64,000 bases of DNA from Brachionus manjavacas (lineage: Eukaryota; Rotifera; Eurotatoria; Ploima; Brachionidae). The stretch covers positions 2,423,501-2,487,500 of the forward strand of contig JAHQIY010000007.1 in the NCBI GenBank assembly GCA_019054805.1, written 5' to 3'. The translations under genes and the position numbers were made by a program. The notes below the pieces were generated by a model, which ran no database searches, was not told the origin of the DNA, and worked only from the letters and a program-made list of their open reading frames with translations. Below are positions 51,625 to 63,720 of this stretch, one piece after another. The first letter of the stretch is position 1. Each line of letters opens with the position of its first letter.

Positions 51625-53084
51625 TTTTTAAAAAAAAATTTTTAAATGAAGATTTAAATAGGTATGCTTTTCACTCATAAATTAATATAATTTTTCTGTA
51701 AAAATAAAGAAACAATTTCGTAACTATTAGCAATTACATTTAAAGTATTGGAAAAATTTAAAATATTAATTAAAAAGATTTCAAAAGTTGACTCAGATCT
51801 AAGTCAGTTATACTAAATGATGATGAAGGAGATCATATTCCTAAGTGTTTACCTGTTTACAATAAATGGAAGAAATAAGCATAATTTTTATTTAAAACTT
51901 TGTAAAATTCAAATTTATCTAGTTTTAAATAATCAAGGCATTTAATCGCTTTTTTAAATATTTATTTGTTTATTGAGTCTACCATTAGCAAAAAAATTGG
52001 TTTATCTCTTAACGAATATCAAGTTGTAAAATAAAATAATAATCTAAAAATCTAAATTAATTTTTAATTCACTGTGAAAAATGATATAGGAATGGTAATG
52101 GATATATTATAAATATATTTTTAGTGATATTCTTTTGAACTAGAGGAATAAAATCATTCTTAAAATCATCAGAGAAGCTGGATAAACAGTCTTTCTTCCA
52201 ACTAAATGTATGAAATAATAATTCCTAAAATGAAGAATATTCAAAAGACAATGGTAAAAAAAAACAGATCTGAGATTGATACCACCAAGAGATTCTATTA
52301 AGGAAGGGTCAAGAATTTACAATATTAAAGTTTGTTAGAATTATTAAATCAAAATGTTAGAATTATCTTTCCAAGTTGACTAAATATGTCTCTGGTTATA
52401 ATATACACCAATTTGGTAGAAGAACTTCTTGGGCTTATTCTTTTTATCCATTAAATTAGATTATAGAAATATAGAAATAAAATCAGTTAAAAAAATTCTG
52501 ATTTTTTTTAATTAAAATTCTAATTTCTTTATAAAATAAATTTTTTTGGTCCCAATTGGTATTTCGGTATAGGTTTATAAAATAAAATTTGAATTAAACA
52601 AAATTTTCTAAATTAATTATTTTTTTATTCAATATTTAAAAAAAATTTAAGAAAATAATTTTATTCTTAGATATTTTTGAAAATTAAATCTTCGATTTAA
52701 AGCTTTTGAGGGGCAGTTAACAAAAAACTTATAATTCTAAGCTAGATGCATAATATTTTTCAAGAAATTAAAAATAATAATAATCCAAATTAAGTATAAT
52801 TAATTTTAATTTTATTTTTAAATAAAAATTTAATAAAATTTTAAATAGATAAAATGACACTGGTCCTATAATTGTTAAGAAAAGGAGATAAGCTCCTCTC
52901 TAATTATTATTATTAATAGTTATTATGAATAGCATGGGACAAATTATTATTTTTTATTAAACTTGGACAAGATTATCAACTGAATGCTACATACCAAAAT
53001 TTCAATCAATAACTTTTTTTTTTCCTAGTATATCATCAATCAGGAGAATTTTTAAAAATAAAATAATTTAGTTGATTTGACATG
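51625..53084. other. AT-rich spacer with possible transposon debris
   Basis: No gene supported. The stretch 52130-52440 is less AT-rich and might be transposon debris, but no protein motif is recognisable. At about 52880-52901 lies the sequence related to the block in GH31 intron 1. Confidence 0.4.
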
Positions 53085-53270
53085 ATATATTTGGTAATTT
53101 TTACAAAAAATATCGAAAACTTTCGTTAAAAAGTATAAATTAAGGTAATTTTACGTAAATTTACAAAAGAAAATATACGAAATCTATTTGAAAAATTCGA
53201 AAATTTACGTAAAATTACCTTAATGTATACTTTTTTACGCATATCGTAAAAGGGACAAAAATTATCATTT
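53085..53270. repeat. Long imperfect palindrome (hairpin, MITE-like)
   Basis: TAAAAAGTATAAATTAAGGT with AATTTTACGTAAATTT at 53127-53162 is matched inverted by AAATTTACGTAAAATTACCT with TAATGTATACTTTTTTA at 53201-53237, giving near-perfect arms of about 36 bp around a 38-bp loop. Weaker complementarity extends outward on both sides (GGTAATTTTTAC against the inverse of ACAAAAATTATCA). No coding capacity. Ends are approximate. Confidence 0.6.
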
Positions 53271-53721
53271 TTTTTAAATTTTCTAAGAATTTTGGAATTT
53301 TTTCAAAATTGTTCGATTAAAAGAGGTTATTTATCTGGTAAAAAATTATACTTAAAATTCTTTAATTTTTCTTAAATTCACATTTTTTCTTCAGTAAAAA
53401 CTGGTTAAAAAAAGGTCAAAATAAGAAAAAAAAATTAAAACATAAACCTAATTAAAATTTGATTATTTAAAAAAAAATTGCTTTATTAATTTAATTTATT
53501 AATTTTTAGATTCATATTTTTTTTCTTATTTGTCTTTTTTTTGTTGCGAGGAAGCTCTATCAGTTTTAAGCTATTTTTAACGTTTGACCAAGCTAGATTA
53601 AAACCAATGTTATGTGGAACAAATTTCTTCAAATGCTTTGAAATGGGTAAATTAAACTTTAAAATAAAAAGAATTTTAAAAGTATCAAATAGAGTAAAAT
53701 TTAATTTAAAAGGTTTAATCT
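53271..53721. other. Spacer upstream of the Tc1/mariner remnant
   Basis: The minus strand at 53545-53625 reads as HNIGFNLAWSNVKNSLKLIE, which looks coding-like but is not recognised and has no phased partner. Otherwise nothing. Confidence 0.3.
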
Positions 53722-53844
53722 CCTCCAAAATCTCCAGATATAAATCCAACTGAGATTGTATGGAATGAGTTAAAAGTTTTTGTAAGAAAAAAAGCAATCA
53801 ATAATGAAGAAGATGCTTACAAAGCAATATTTGAATTGAGCTGA
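53722..53844 (+). mobile_element. Tc1/mariner transposase C-terminal remnant
   Basis: The frame from 53722 to the TGA at 53842-53844 reads PPKSPDINPTEIVWNELKVF followed by VRKKAINNEEDAYKAIFEL. This is the well-known block around the last catalytic acid of Tc1-type DDE transposases (PPxSPDLNPIExxW). The upstream two thirds of the transposase is not recognisable, and no terminal inverted repeats were found, so the copy is dead. Confidence 0.75.
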
Positions 53845-54837
53845 ATCTTAACTCGATCATACTTTAAGCATTAAAATTATGACAAGATTTTTTGAACATC
53901 TGTTAATTAATCAAAAAATTTAATGTAGTATTAGATTCTTTTAATCTCGAGACTTTATTTCTATCTTTAATAGCTCTCTAATTTAAGAATTGAATTTAAA
54001 GCGAACATGTTTTTAATCGTTTTACCACGTGTCTTAAAGGTATTAATTAAAAAATTTTTCTTTTAAATTTCTTTCGGTCTATTGTTTATTAAAAATTTGT
54101 AAAAAAAATATAAAATATAATTTAAAATTTAAATTCTAATAAAATGAAGAGCTTTGTGTGATATACCGAAAGATATTTTGAATAGTTCTTTTTTTTTAAT
54201 AACAAAAAAGATTCTTTATGAATAATTTAATAAAAAGTCAATTACAATATAATAATTTAAAAAATTAGCTTCATTTTTTTAAATCAGCATTCTATTTAAA
54301 AAAGATAAAAATTTAGATGATTTAAGTAAATAGGCTAACTCAGAGCTATTTTGGGCAGCGTCTCTGACAAAACGTTCATTTTAAAAATGAATAATTTAGC
54401 ATCCATACGAACCAATTTGGACGTTATTTCACAATACTGACCAAATTTGAATCCATTTACAACATAAATAAAGACAAGATGCTAAGAAGTTTAAGTTTTA
54501 TTCAAAAAAAAACTCAATTCTACATGATATAATTATCGACCATATGCAAACTTGGTTTTATTGTGGCTCTTTTTCAATCGTCTAAAACCCACCTATTCGA
54601 ATTGGATATTATTTTTGAATAAAGCTTTGAACTTCTGTTATTGAACAAAATCAGATTTTATTCAATGCTCAAAAATTTGGAAAAATTTTAAAATGCGCTT
54701 TGGTAAAACAAAAAAAAACAAAATTTTATGTATTTATAATATATAGCTGAAATATCATTCCAATATTCTAAAGAAAAGTCGACACCGTGTAATTAAAGAA
54801 CTTGTTTAATGAATTGGGTAACCATTCATTTTCGGAA
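53845..54837. other. AT-rich spacer / 3' flank of the TSC22-domain gene
   Basis: No gene seen. The right part should be the 3' UTR of the minus-strand TSC22-domain gene. Confidence 0.45.
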
Positions 54838-57480
54838 TTATTTGGACGATGTTTGTAGGTTGTTTAAAAAATCGTTTTTATTTATAACTTTTTCAGTAAA
54901 TGAGCTGAGCATGTTATCTTGGGTCCGGTTGTCATTTTCGCCATTCATGTTTGCATTGTAGCTAAAGATGCCCATGCTTTCCAATTGACGCAAAATGTCG
55001 CTTGGCATTTTTGTTTTGAGAAGTCGATTCTCCTGCTCTAGTCGATTGCAATGCTCTCTCAAATTTTTTATTTGATTCTTTAGCGTAACTATTTCATCCC
55101 TTACCGCTTGGGTTAAGTGAGACTTTACCATGTCCATCGCTTCTGCAATTTTATCGTGAATGCCACTATCGGCTTTTTTTGCATCTAGCGTTTGGTCACC
55201 TATGGCAGCATCAGAGTCTTTCGAGCTGTATTGTAGATTTTCGCTAGAATTAATACCGTTCGGAAGCTTTACTAAATTTTGGTCTTTGGGTGAAGCTTGT
55301 TGGGGAGGAATTTGAGAATTTGCTTGGGTTCCGACCGAAATGTTTTCCTTTGTGTTCGTCGATGGTACATTCACTGATTGGTTTTGTGCTTGACTAGGAA
55401 AATTTTGTTGAATGTGTGATTGAGTATTATCAGTATGTTGATTATTAATAGCAACATTGGGGTGACTGTTCTGAGTCGAATTTTGGTTGGCGCCGATCTG
55501 GGAACTAGTGGCAACTAAATTGTTTGCATTCGGTTGGGAAAAATTTGAGCTAGATGCTTGGTTTAATATCTGATAGTTTTGAGCGGGTGTTTGTGTCGAT
55601 TGGTGGTATACTTGGTTACTAATGTAGTAGTTTGAACTGGTTTCTGGATTACTGGTCGATTGAGATTGGTAAGGTGCAGACGCATTAGAAAGTGGATTGC
55701 CCAAAACTTTGCCTTGGTCATTAGCTAAATTAAATAAATCAGCGAATTTTGACCAAAATGAGAAAAATTATATATTTTTAAATTATTTTTTTAAGAAGTT
55801 TAGAGCGTTTTTTAAGTTAAGGAAAATGTCTCTATTTCAGTTTATTTGAAAAATAATTTCATTTAAAATTTATTAGATTATTTTATTTGTTTCTACCAAA
55901 CACAAATACTGGACTTATAGACAATCATGTTTATTTTTATTAAATAAGATATAAAAATTTTCTTTTTTTTCTTTTTTTACAAATGAAATTAATTAACAAG
56001 CTTTTGTATTTTTATTAGCCACATCAGGAGTCAAATTATTTGAAATTCTTTAGAATAGCTGCTAAAATGAAAAACTCAGATTAAAAAGTAACATTTTGAA
56101 AAATTAGCTTTTATTTCAAAAATTGACATAAAATGTTCTCACTTGTGGTAAAATATTGCTTTTATACTTGATGAAATTTTTTATTATTTTTTTTACGATG
56201 GCCTTTATTGATGTTGAACCAGATTTTACGTTCTTGATTTGAATTTTTAAGTTATTTAAATTTTAGTCAATTTACACCGATCAAAAGTTTTAAGTAACAA
56301 AAAAGCAAGCTTTAAGAAAATTTTTTCAATATTTCCTATGACTGAATTTTTTAAACAATTTTTCTTTTAAATTATCCAAAAATAAATATTCAGTGTGTAT
56401 TTTGATTATGCCTTGAAAAACAAATGTTTAAATTTTATAGCTATATTCTTTAATTTTACATTTATATATATTTTAAAGAAGCAAGATTTTATCTTAAATA
56501 AAGCAAACATCATTAAAAAAAATCTAAAAAATACAAGTCATATTGAAATAAAATATGGCTCAGTTTTTTTCTAATTTAAGTGTAATTTTAAATCACTTTT
56601 TTTTGAATAAATAGATTTTTTAAAGATGTTAAACAAAAAAACTCTATAATTAATTCAATTAAAAAAAAACTAGAATAATTTTGAATTTTTGATTCTTTTA
56701 CAAACAACTAAAATAAACAGCTCGTAAAATGTGTTTACCAAAGCTGACATTCAGCAAAGCTAGTTAATATTTCATTAATTTTCAAAATACAAAAATTCAA
56801 ATCTCATTCATTCAAACAAATAGTTTAGTAAATAAACCTTTAAAGTTTTCTAAATGCCAGTATTTGCATTTTGGAAAATTATTTAGCAAAAAGTTTGATC
56901 ATGAGTGATAACATTTATTTAACCTTTAATGAATAATCATTAACTTACAATTGATTGGATTTGGTTGATTAGGTGTGACATTCGAAAGAACAGTTGATTC
57001 CTCATTTTTAGCCTGGTTCTGGATGCTGGTCTGGGTGATGTGGTTGGATCCATTCAAAGCCGACTGATTCGATGACTTTGCTGATGATAAATTTTCGGTC
57101 GAGAACTCGGCTACATACCATCTACCTCGTTGGTAATTATTGAACTGATTTTTCGCTTGTATCGTATTCACATCGGTAAGTTTGTTTTGTTGGTTTGCAC
57201 CTTGGTCATTTGTTTGTGTCAAATTTTGGTTATTTTCATCAGTCGGCTCATTTTTCCTATCGGCATCGGTCTTTACAATCCGAAATCGGTTAGATTCCTT
57301 CTGGGAAGTAACTGGATGACTTGACCGTGACACGCCAGTTATCTCCAATTGGCTCTGAGGATGGTGAGCCGGCTGAGGATGGTTAGAAGTGCTGGTTGAC
57401 TTTGATTCATTTGAAAAATTCGACTCCTGATTGCTCTTGATCACTGGTCCATTGTTCGTTGATGTTGTTTGAACATTCAT
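54838..57480 (-). CDS. TSC22D: TSC22-domain (bunched-like) leucine-zipper regulator, long isoform
   Basis: Two exons on the minus strand, 57480-56949 and 55724-54838, join in phase 1 through a 1224-bp intron (donor GTAAGT, acceptor TTTAATTTAG) and give about 472 residues. The C-terminal TSC box begins SGIHDKIAEAMDMVKSHLTQ (about residues 364-383) and runs into a leucine zipper with Leu at about 392, 399, 406 and 413. The N-terminal part holds the two motifs of long TSC22/bunched isoforms, NRFRIVKTDAD (64-74) and RGRWYVAEFST (118-128). The stretch between is very rich in Gln, Asn and Ser. In animals the family dimerises and controls growth, stress and cell-volume responses. The ATG at 57480 is used because the only open upstream codons lack an ATG. 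A short isoform from a promoter in the intron is possible but not shown. Confidence 0.92.
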
Positions 57481-60243
57481 TTGAGGGTTCAAGTAAAAAT
57501 TAGCCTATTTCTCTTTACTTAAGAAATTATCTTTCTAGATAAGAAAAGCAATTACATTAAATATTGAAAGTCGCATTTAACAAATAACGCTTAGATATCT
57601 CAAAAGCATAAAACAATTTACGTTTTAGTTTTAAGTTAGTTGCATTACCTTTTATTTAATTTGAAAAAAAAGAAAAAACTTAATTTTTTTGCCATCATTT
57701 CAGTTATTTTCTGATTTTATTTCGTTCTTTTGTTGCTTACTGCTGATTTCAAACTAATTATTGTTTTAATAAACATTTTGAAAAAAATAATAATAAAATA
57801 TTTGAATGGGAAACATAATTTTGTAGTTGAGGGGAGAAAGCCTAGCTGTAGCTAAATAGGTTTAGCAGACTGGATAAATGAAGAAAAGAGTGCCAAATGA
57901 ATAAATTATTGAAATCACTAAGTGCGTATCAGCGTTTTAAATTATCTAAGAAAATTTTGTTTCGATAAAGCTTAATAATTTAACTTGTGCCTAGGTGAAA
58001 TTAATCACCATTTGAATACTTTTAAAAAATTATTCAAATAAAACACTTTCATACTTTTGAAACATTTAAATTTCAAATATTTAAACGCATTCTATCAATT
58101 ATCTTTCAGAATATAAATTACATGTAGCATCCAAAAAATCTCAACAAATAAATTTAAAATTTTTTTTTATGTTTATTTTAAAACTTGATGAATAATTCTA
58201 AAATAATAATTTGAAAATAATTAAAAAATTAAAAAAAAAACTTTCGTTCGCTTTGATTAAGCATATTTGATATATAGCTTAAAATAATTGCTATGCTTTC
58301 ACTATTCTAAATATTTGCATTTTAGTTTTTGATGCTTGTTAGCTTTTAAATTTAGTCTATTTGATGAATCGTTTCTTTATTAACAAAAAAATCAAGTATT
58401 CTTCCGCAAAACGCCTCAGTGCTTATTATAGCATTACCAAAAAAAATTGTCTTTTATTTTTCTCAAATACAAATTCATCAACGAATACAATTGATTATTA
58501 TTTAGAAAATTTTTTTTATTTCTTTTATTTTTTTTAAATTAACCAAAAGTCCATTGAATTTAATATCTTAAATTTTTAAGCAAAACTATAAATGATTAAG
58601 CCTAATACAAAAAAAGAATTCATAAGAAAAACAGAAAAAATTAACTTCATATAATAATTTTTTAAAATATTTGAGAAAAAATTTTTTTAGTAATACTTTG
58701 ATTATTTAAAATATTTGAACGAGCAATCAGCTGTTTTTGAATATTTAAATTATTTTTTGAATGAGATACCTTTTAGGCATGAAATTTTCTAGGCTTGTTT
58801 AAACCGCGTTTTATATTATTGCCATAATTAAATAATCTTTCTAAATAATATTGTGAATAAAGGCTCGTATTTAATTCTGAAGTTTTGCTTCAAAAATAAT
58901 TCAAATATTTTATGATTTAATGTAATTTTTTAATACTGTTTTTAGTTTTGAGGGCTTGATTATATTCAAAAAATGTGTTAAGGCGTAAATATTTCTATAG
59001 TTACCTAAGGAGTTAAATAAAATAATTATTATGATCAGATTTGTAAGGATTTTTTCAAATAAATTTATTTTTGGAAACTAAAAGATTACTTTTTGTCCAA
59101 AGGATGATAATTATTTTTAATAAAAATTTGAGCTCAAATACAATATCGGATTAAAATATTAAGAAGGTCGCCAATGGATTTATTTTTTGACAATTATTTA
59201 AATTTTGTCAAAATTGATTATAATAAATTAATAAAATTTTAATAAATTTAAAAAATAAACTTAAATTATGATTTTTTTTTGGTTTCGATTGATTACTGAT
59301 TTTTTCGACTAATCGATATCAAACATTTTTAATAATTCAAGATTTTCAATTATTCCAATCTACTAGATACAAATGTCTTTTTCCCTTGCAAATAAATTCC
59401 CGTGCTTTTTGAAGATTTCAACTTCTTAGCACACCGAACATTATCTTCAAATTAAAAATTTGATGTAAACCTTAGCATGGTGTATTAGGAATCTATGGAG
59501 ATGAAGCATATCTAATGTTATTTTGCTTTAGAAAAGGAACTGACACTAATTTGCACGGGAATACGGTAATTAAAGTGTTAAACACTTTTTTAATTTCAAG
59601 TATTGAAATTATGTTCTTCTTGGCTAATTTAAAAATTGGACATGAGAGAGAATGAAGAGTGGTTGTATTAAAAGCAAATTTATGGATCAAAAGACCATTA
59701 AAAATTCTCGAGATTAATGCATACTTGGCCACTGACAAATTTATATTGACCAAGCAAAATTTAAAAAACAAATTAACTAAATGATTTTAATTTATTGAAA
59801 TGCTCCAGTGATTTCGACAATCTTGAATTGTCCCAAGCCCCTCAATCCCTTCTCTTTCTTCTAATTTTGCTTTCATCATATCTCTTATTATTTAATTAGA
59901 AAAGGAACCCATACTATAAAATGCTTGAACTAGATTTAGTTGAACTATCTTTTTAGTTTTAGCAAACTTTCAATTGATGCTTTTATTTTGCCAAAATTTT
60001 TTTCATCTGCATACTAATACCCCCATAATGATAACTAATCAAAATAAGAAAGTTTTATTTAAGGGAAAATAGGACCTTAAGAATTTTTTTCTTTCAATAC
60101 CTTATTTTAATGTTGAACAAACTTAGAGAATTTAAAAGATAAAAATTTAAAATATTTTCCTAAAAATAAAATTTGGAATAATAAAAAAGTGTGCTGTATT
60201 TCAATCTAAAACAAAATTTTTAAATCTTAAAACTATTTTAAAA
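57481..60243. other. 2.8-kb AT-rich spacer
   Basis: Divergent promoters of the TSC22-domain gene (minus) and the RING-UBL gene (plus) should lie at its ends. The minus strand at 59493-59771 has a 90-residue open frame (for example NLSVAKYALISRIFNGLLIH), and a second coding-like piece lies at about 59796-59880. They may be transposon debris; I recognise neither. Confidence 0.4.
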
Positions 60244-61904
60244 ATGGGCACTAAACACTCAGCGATTTATCAAGATCAGAATCAAAATAATGGCTCCGAA
60301 AGGTTGCGATCTAATATTCCAATCGACGATGCGTTTAATACTCAATTTATGAGTCAATTTGATCCTTTTAATACCATTCGCAGTGGACCAAATATGGTCT
60401 ATAATTTCAATTGTCTTCCTCCAAAGCCTCCAAGAGCCAATGCTGAGAATATTGTTTCAAATCGCGCATTTCATCCATCTTTGGAAAATTTTTCTAACAA
60501 GCCTCAAAACCAATTATCTCCAAAGATAACTGAGAAACGTAAACCAGATCGAAATTCAATAAAACCATCTCTGGCTTCTAAACTTTCTCTTATACAAGAA
60601 ATCCTTGAGTGTCCAATTTGCTATAATTTGTACGAAAATCCTCATGTACTTCCGTGTCAGCATACATTTTGCAAAAAATGCATTATTTCATTACAAAGCA
60701 ACAGTCTCAGCAAGACAATTGACTGTCCCATTTGTCGTGAAAGACACGTTTTACAAAATGGATTAGAAAATTTGACTGCCAATTATACCATGAAAAAATT
60801 GATCGAGTTGGAATCGTTGGCTACCACAGAATGGGAAAAAGAAAAAAATACTAATTCAAAAGCCAAATGTTTTGGATGCCAAAAATACGCCCATTTAACT
60901 GTCTGCTCTGATTGTTCTTATATGCTTTGTCCAGAATGTGTATCCAATCCTGATCATGACTATATCATAGGTAAAAAAATAAAATTTTAACATCTGACTT
61001 GAATTAATTATTTTCAATTTTAGAATCAAAATTAAAGTCTAAAAAGTATTTGAACAGATGCCACAGAAACTCGATGCGTCAAATACAACCTGAATATGCT
61101 AAAAGGTTCTAAAATTTAATAAAAATAATGTTTAACTATTTATTGTAATTAAATGATTTTTTTTAAAGACCAGATTTGTATTATCGCAATGATGATGAAA
61201 CATCTCGACTTAAGCTGACGCTTTTGTGTCACTCGTCAGCAGTTGAGGAAGCTCAGGAAAAAAATTCGGACAAAAAGGATCAAGTATTGGAAGATGAATT
61301 TGGAAATTGTAAAACATTCCAGAAAATAAGCATTTCAGCGACTGATAGAGTAATTACTTTGAAGAGAATTGTGGAAAAAAAGTTTGGCATTTTTACCAAA
61401 GATCAAATTTTAGTCTACAAAGATCAAATTCTAAGAAATGATCTTAGATCTCTAAGCTATTATGGTCTGAGACCATTTTCTCGAATACATATTTTTGATG
61501 AAAGGGATATCAAGGATAGCAATGACGAAGAAGATATATATGGAATTTATCAAGATACAAATTTAATAGAAGAGGCAGTAAATAAGTCCAGCATCGGAGA
61601 GACAAAAAAAAATGAGGTAATGAGTGCTCCTGTTTCAAAATCTAGCAAATCGTCTACTCTCTCAAGTCGAACAGATCTCAGTTTTGAAAAAAGTTCTAGC
61701 CGGTCGGTCTATTCGAATGAGATATCTTACTCGACTCCATTTAAGAGAATGGCACCAAAGCGTTCATCGATTAATTACACAGCTCAGCGTTTACCTTCAA
61801 AAAATTGTTACTCTCGATATCCTTTGAAAAGTAAATATGCCACACTTAATTATAGAAAACTTGATGAGCTATTCGACAGAAAAGTTAACTTGAGAGATTA
61901 TTAA
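60244..61904 (+). CDS. RING finger / B-box-like / ubiquitin-like domain protein (probable E3 ligase)
   Basis: Exons 60244-60970, 61024-61105 and 61169-61904 join in phase and give about 514 residues. A C3HC4 RING finger spans residues 123-164 (Cys123, Cys126, Cys138, His140, Cys143, Cys146, Cys161, Cys164; core CPICYNLYENPHVLPCQHTF). A second Cys-rich module at 209-238 (CFGCQKYAHLTVCSDCSYML) resembles half a B-box. Residues about 318-380 form a ubiquitin-like fold by pattern (ISISATDRVITLKRIVEKKF, then SLSYYGLRPFSRIHIFDERD). The tail is Ser-rich and basic. The first residues MGTKHSA fit an N-myristoylation signal (Gly2, Ser6), suggesting membrane anchoring. RING proteins pass ubiquitin from E2 to substrate; the target here is unknown. 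The second donor (GTTCTA) is weak but required by phase. Confidence 0.85.
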
Positions 61905-62089
61905 TATTTAAAATAAAAAAATTTGTTGAACATTCCAAAACATATTATTTGGTCCGAAAAAATTATTCGGTTTTCTCATTTGTTTTTTTTTTCATTTTCC
62001 TAAATTACAAATGAGACCAGTTTATTTTAATTTACATTATTATAAATTTAATTTAAATAAAAACTAAAAAAAACTTAATTTAATTAAAT

Positions 62090-62588
62090 TTAATTTATCC
62101 GCTTTTTTTTAGATTCTTCTTGAATTGTTTTTAGTGCATCTTTAATTTTTTTGAAGCCGTCAGATGAACGTTCATATTCAATCATTTTCTTCTGAGCTTA
62201 ACACAAAAAAATCTGATTTAACAATAATTAATCAAAATAGTACCTGTATCCGAAGCCTTGACCATGTAGTAAGCAGTTACTTGAGCTGCTCTCTTTATTG
62301 CCTTAGATTCAGCTAACTGAGATAAAATTTCAATTTCAATTAATTTCGATATTTTCATTAAAAAATACTTTATCAATAACTTGTTCATTGTGGGCAATAT
62401 TTCCGAATATTCTATGAAAAATATTATTAAATAAAATTAAGATTTATTTTTAAAAATTCAAATTTATTTATGACTAAATTTTTATCATGAAATATTTTCT
62501 TGGAATGCTTTCGAATTATGATTTTTAAAAAAAATTAATGGGTTAATTTTGGATTAGAATTTTACCTGTGTAGAAATCGTCCGAACAT
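62090..62588 (-). CDS. NCBP2AS2: NCBP2-AS2-like small protein, copy 1
   Basis: Four tiny exons on the minus strand: 62588-62566, 62411-62369, 62316-62244 and 62196-62090. Phases 2, 0 and 1 match at every join and give an 81-residue protein beginning MFGRFLHRIFGNIAHNEQVI and containing DKLAESKAIKRAAQVTAYYM. The core (L-S/A-E-S-x-x-I-R/K-R-A-A-Q-x-T-A) is like the vertebrate small protein NCBP2-AS2, which has been reported in mitochondria and whose molecular role is not well known. The first residues (MFGRFLHRIF) are basic and hydrophobic, compatible with mitochondrial targeting. The C-terminus is Lys-rich. It is arranged head-to-head with a paralogue that has the same exon structure. Confidence 0.8.
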
Positions 62589-62831
62589 TTGTAGCGAAAA
62601 TATTAGCAAAAAACAAAAATTGTTTCAATTAATTAATTTAACTTTTTTTAGCATACAAATATAATTATTTATAAAAATTTAAAAGTGAAATATTTCAAAA
62701 TATCTTAAAATTGCATAACTAGGTTGAAAGAATATCTTGCTTTCTAAAATTATTCAAAAATTTAAATACATCAAAATTAAATAAAAAATTATTTTATTTT
62801 TCTTAATACGCTAATCATTCTAATCGGCCTT
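62589..62831. promoter_or_regulatory. Shared divergent promoter region of the two NCBP2-AS2-like genes
   Basis: Only 243 bp separate the two start codons, which point away from each other, so this stretch must hold both 5' leaders and promoters. I see no recognisable motif; the assignment is purely positional. Confidence 0.5.
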
Positions 62832-63312
62832 ATGACTTGGAATCGAATCCGAAGGTATTTTGAAAATTATCAATTAAAACAATATCTAATATCTAATAAA
62901 ATTGTTAAGTTATTTGATCGGTTTTAGCAAAAGTGACCGTATTGTAAATAAGGTAATACAATTACTTTTGGATAAATTGAGCTATTTTAAATGATTTGTG
63001 GTCTAGATTGCCGACTCCAAGCCGATAAGAGAAGCTGCACGAATAGCAGCTTATTCTTTAATTCGGATTTCAGATACAAGTAATTAAAATTTTCAAATTC
63101 AAACATTTTTTTCAATGATTATTTTTAAAGTAAAACAGAAAAAATTGGAATATGAAAGTCAAGGTGGCCACGAAAAAATGAAACAAGTTACCAAAGATGA
63201 TTTAAAAAAGGGTTTTGAAATAGCAAAAGAAATGGTTACTTATGATATTCCAGAAACTATAAAGAAAATAATCAGAGATTTAAATCCGAAAAATCGACCA
63301 CGACGTGATTAA
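62832..63312 (+). CDS. NCBP2AS2: NCBP2-AS2-like small protein, copy 2
   Basis: Four exons, 62832-62854, 62928-62952, 63007-63079 and 63131-63312, give a 100-residue protein. It starts MTWNRIRSKSDRIVNKIADS and continues KPIREAARIAAYSLIRISDT, aligning with LAESKAIKRAAQVTAYYMVK of copy 1. Intron phases 2, 0 and 1 fall at equivalent codons in both copies, which supports both models and shows they came from one gene by duplication and inversion. The C-terminal half is charged and longer than in copy 1 (ends NPKNRPRRD). The two proteins have diverged strongly outside the core helix, so their roles may differ. Function unknown. Confidence 0.8.
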
Positions 63313-63720
63313 AAATATTCAAGTATTTTATTTGAAAATTAATTTTTGTTAAAATAAAAATATAAAAGAAAAATCAGAAAATTAGATTTAAAATGCATAT
63401 GCGTTACTTTTCTAATATTCTTAAAAAACAATTTAATTTGTGGATAAAATTTTTAAAATAAATTTTATCTTTGAAAAATTTCAAATCTAAATATTAATAG
63501 TAATATAGAAGAAGATGAATTAAATTTAACTCATCTATGATTAAAAAACTTTAAAATTCAACAATGTGATATAATCAAATTATTTTATAGAATGTTTGAG
63601 AAATTTGGCTTAAAGTTTATTTTAATTCTCATATTATTTTTCTTATTATTTTTCTAAATATTCAAAGTCATATTGACAATTAAAAAAATAAAATAAATTT
63701 TAGATCACATATTATAATAG
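63313..63720. other. AT-rich spacer
   Basis: Contains the 3' flank of copy 2 (AAAATAAAAA near 63351). Nothing else seen. Confidence 0.45.

Noticed and set aside
59493-59771. 92-residue minus-strand open frame with coding-like composition
   Set aside because: No recognised motif, no phased partner exon and no supported start; kept only as a remark on the spacer.
62838-62854. GGAATCGAATCC resembling a tRNA T-loop
   Set aside because: It is the first coding exon (MTWNRIR) of the plus-strand NCBP2-AS2-like gene; no tRNA fold surrounds it.
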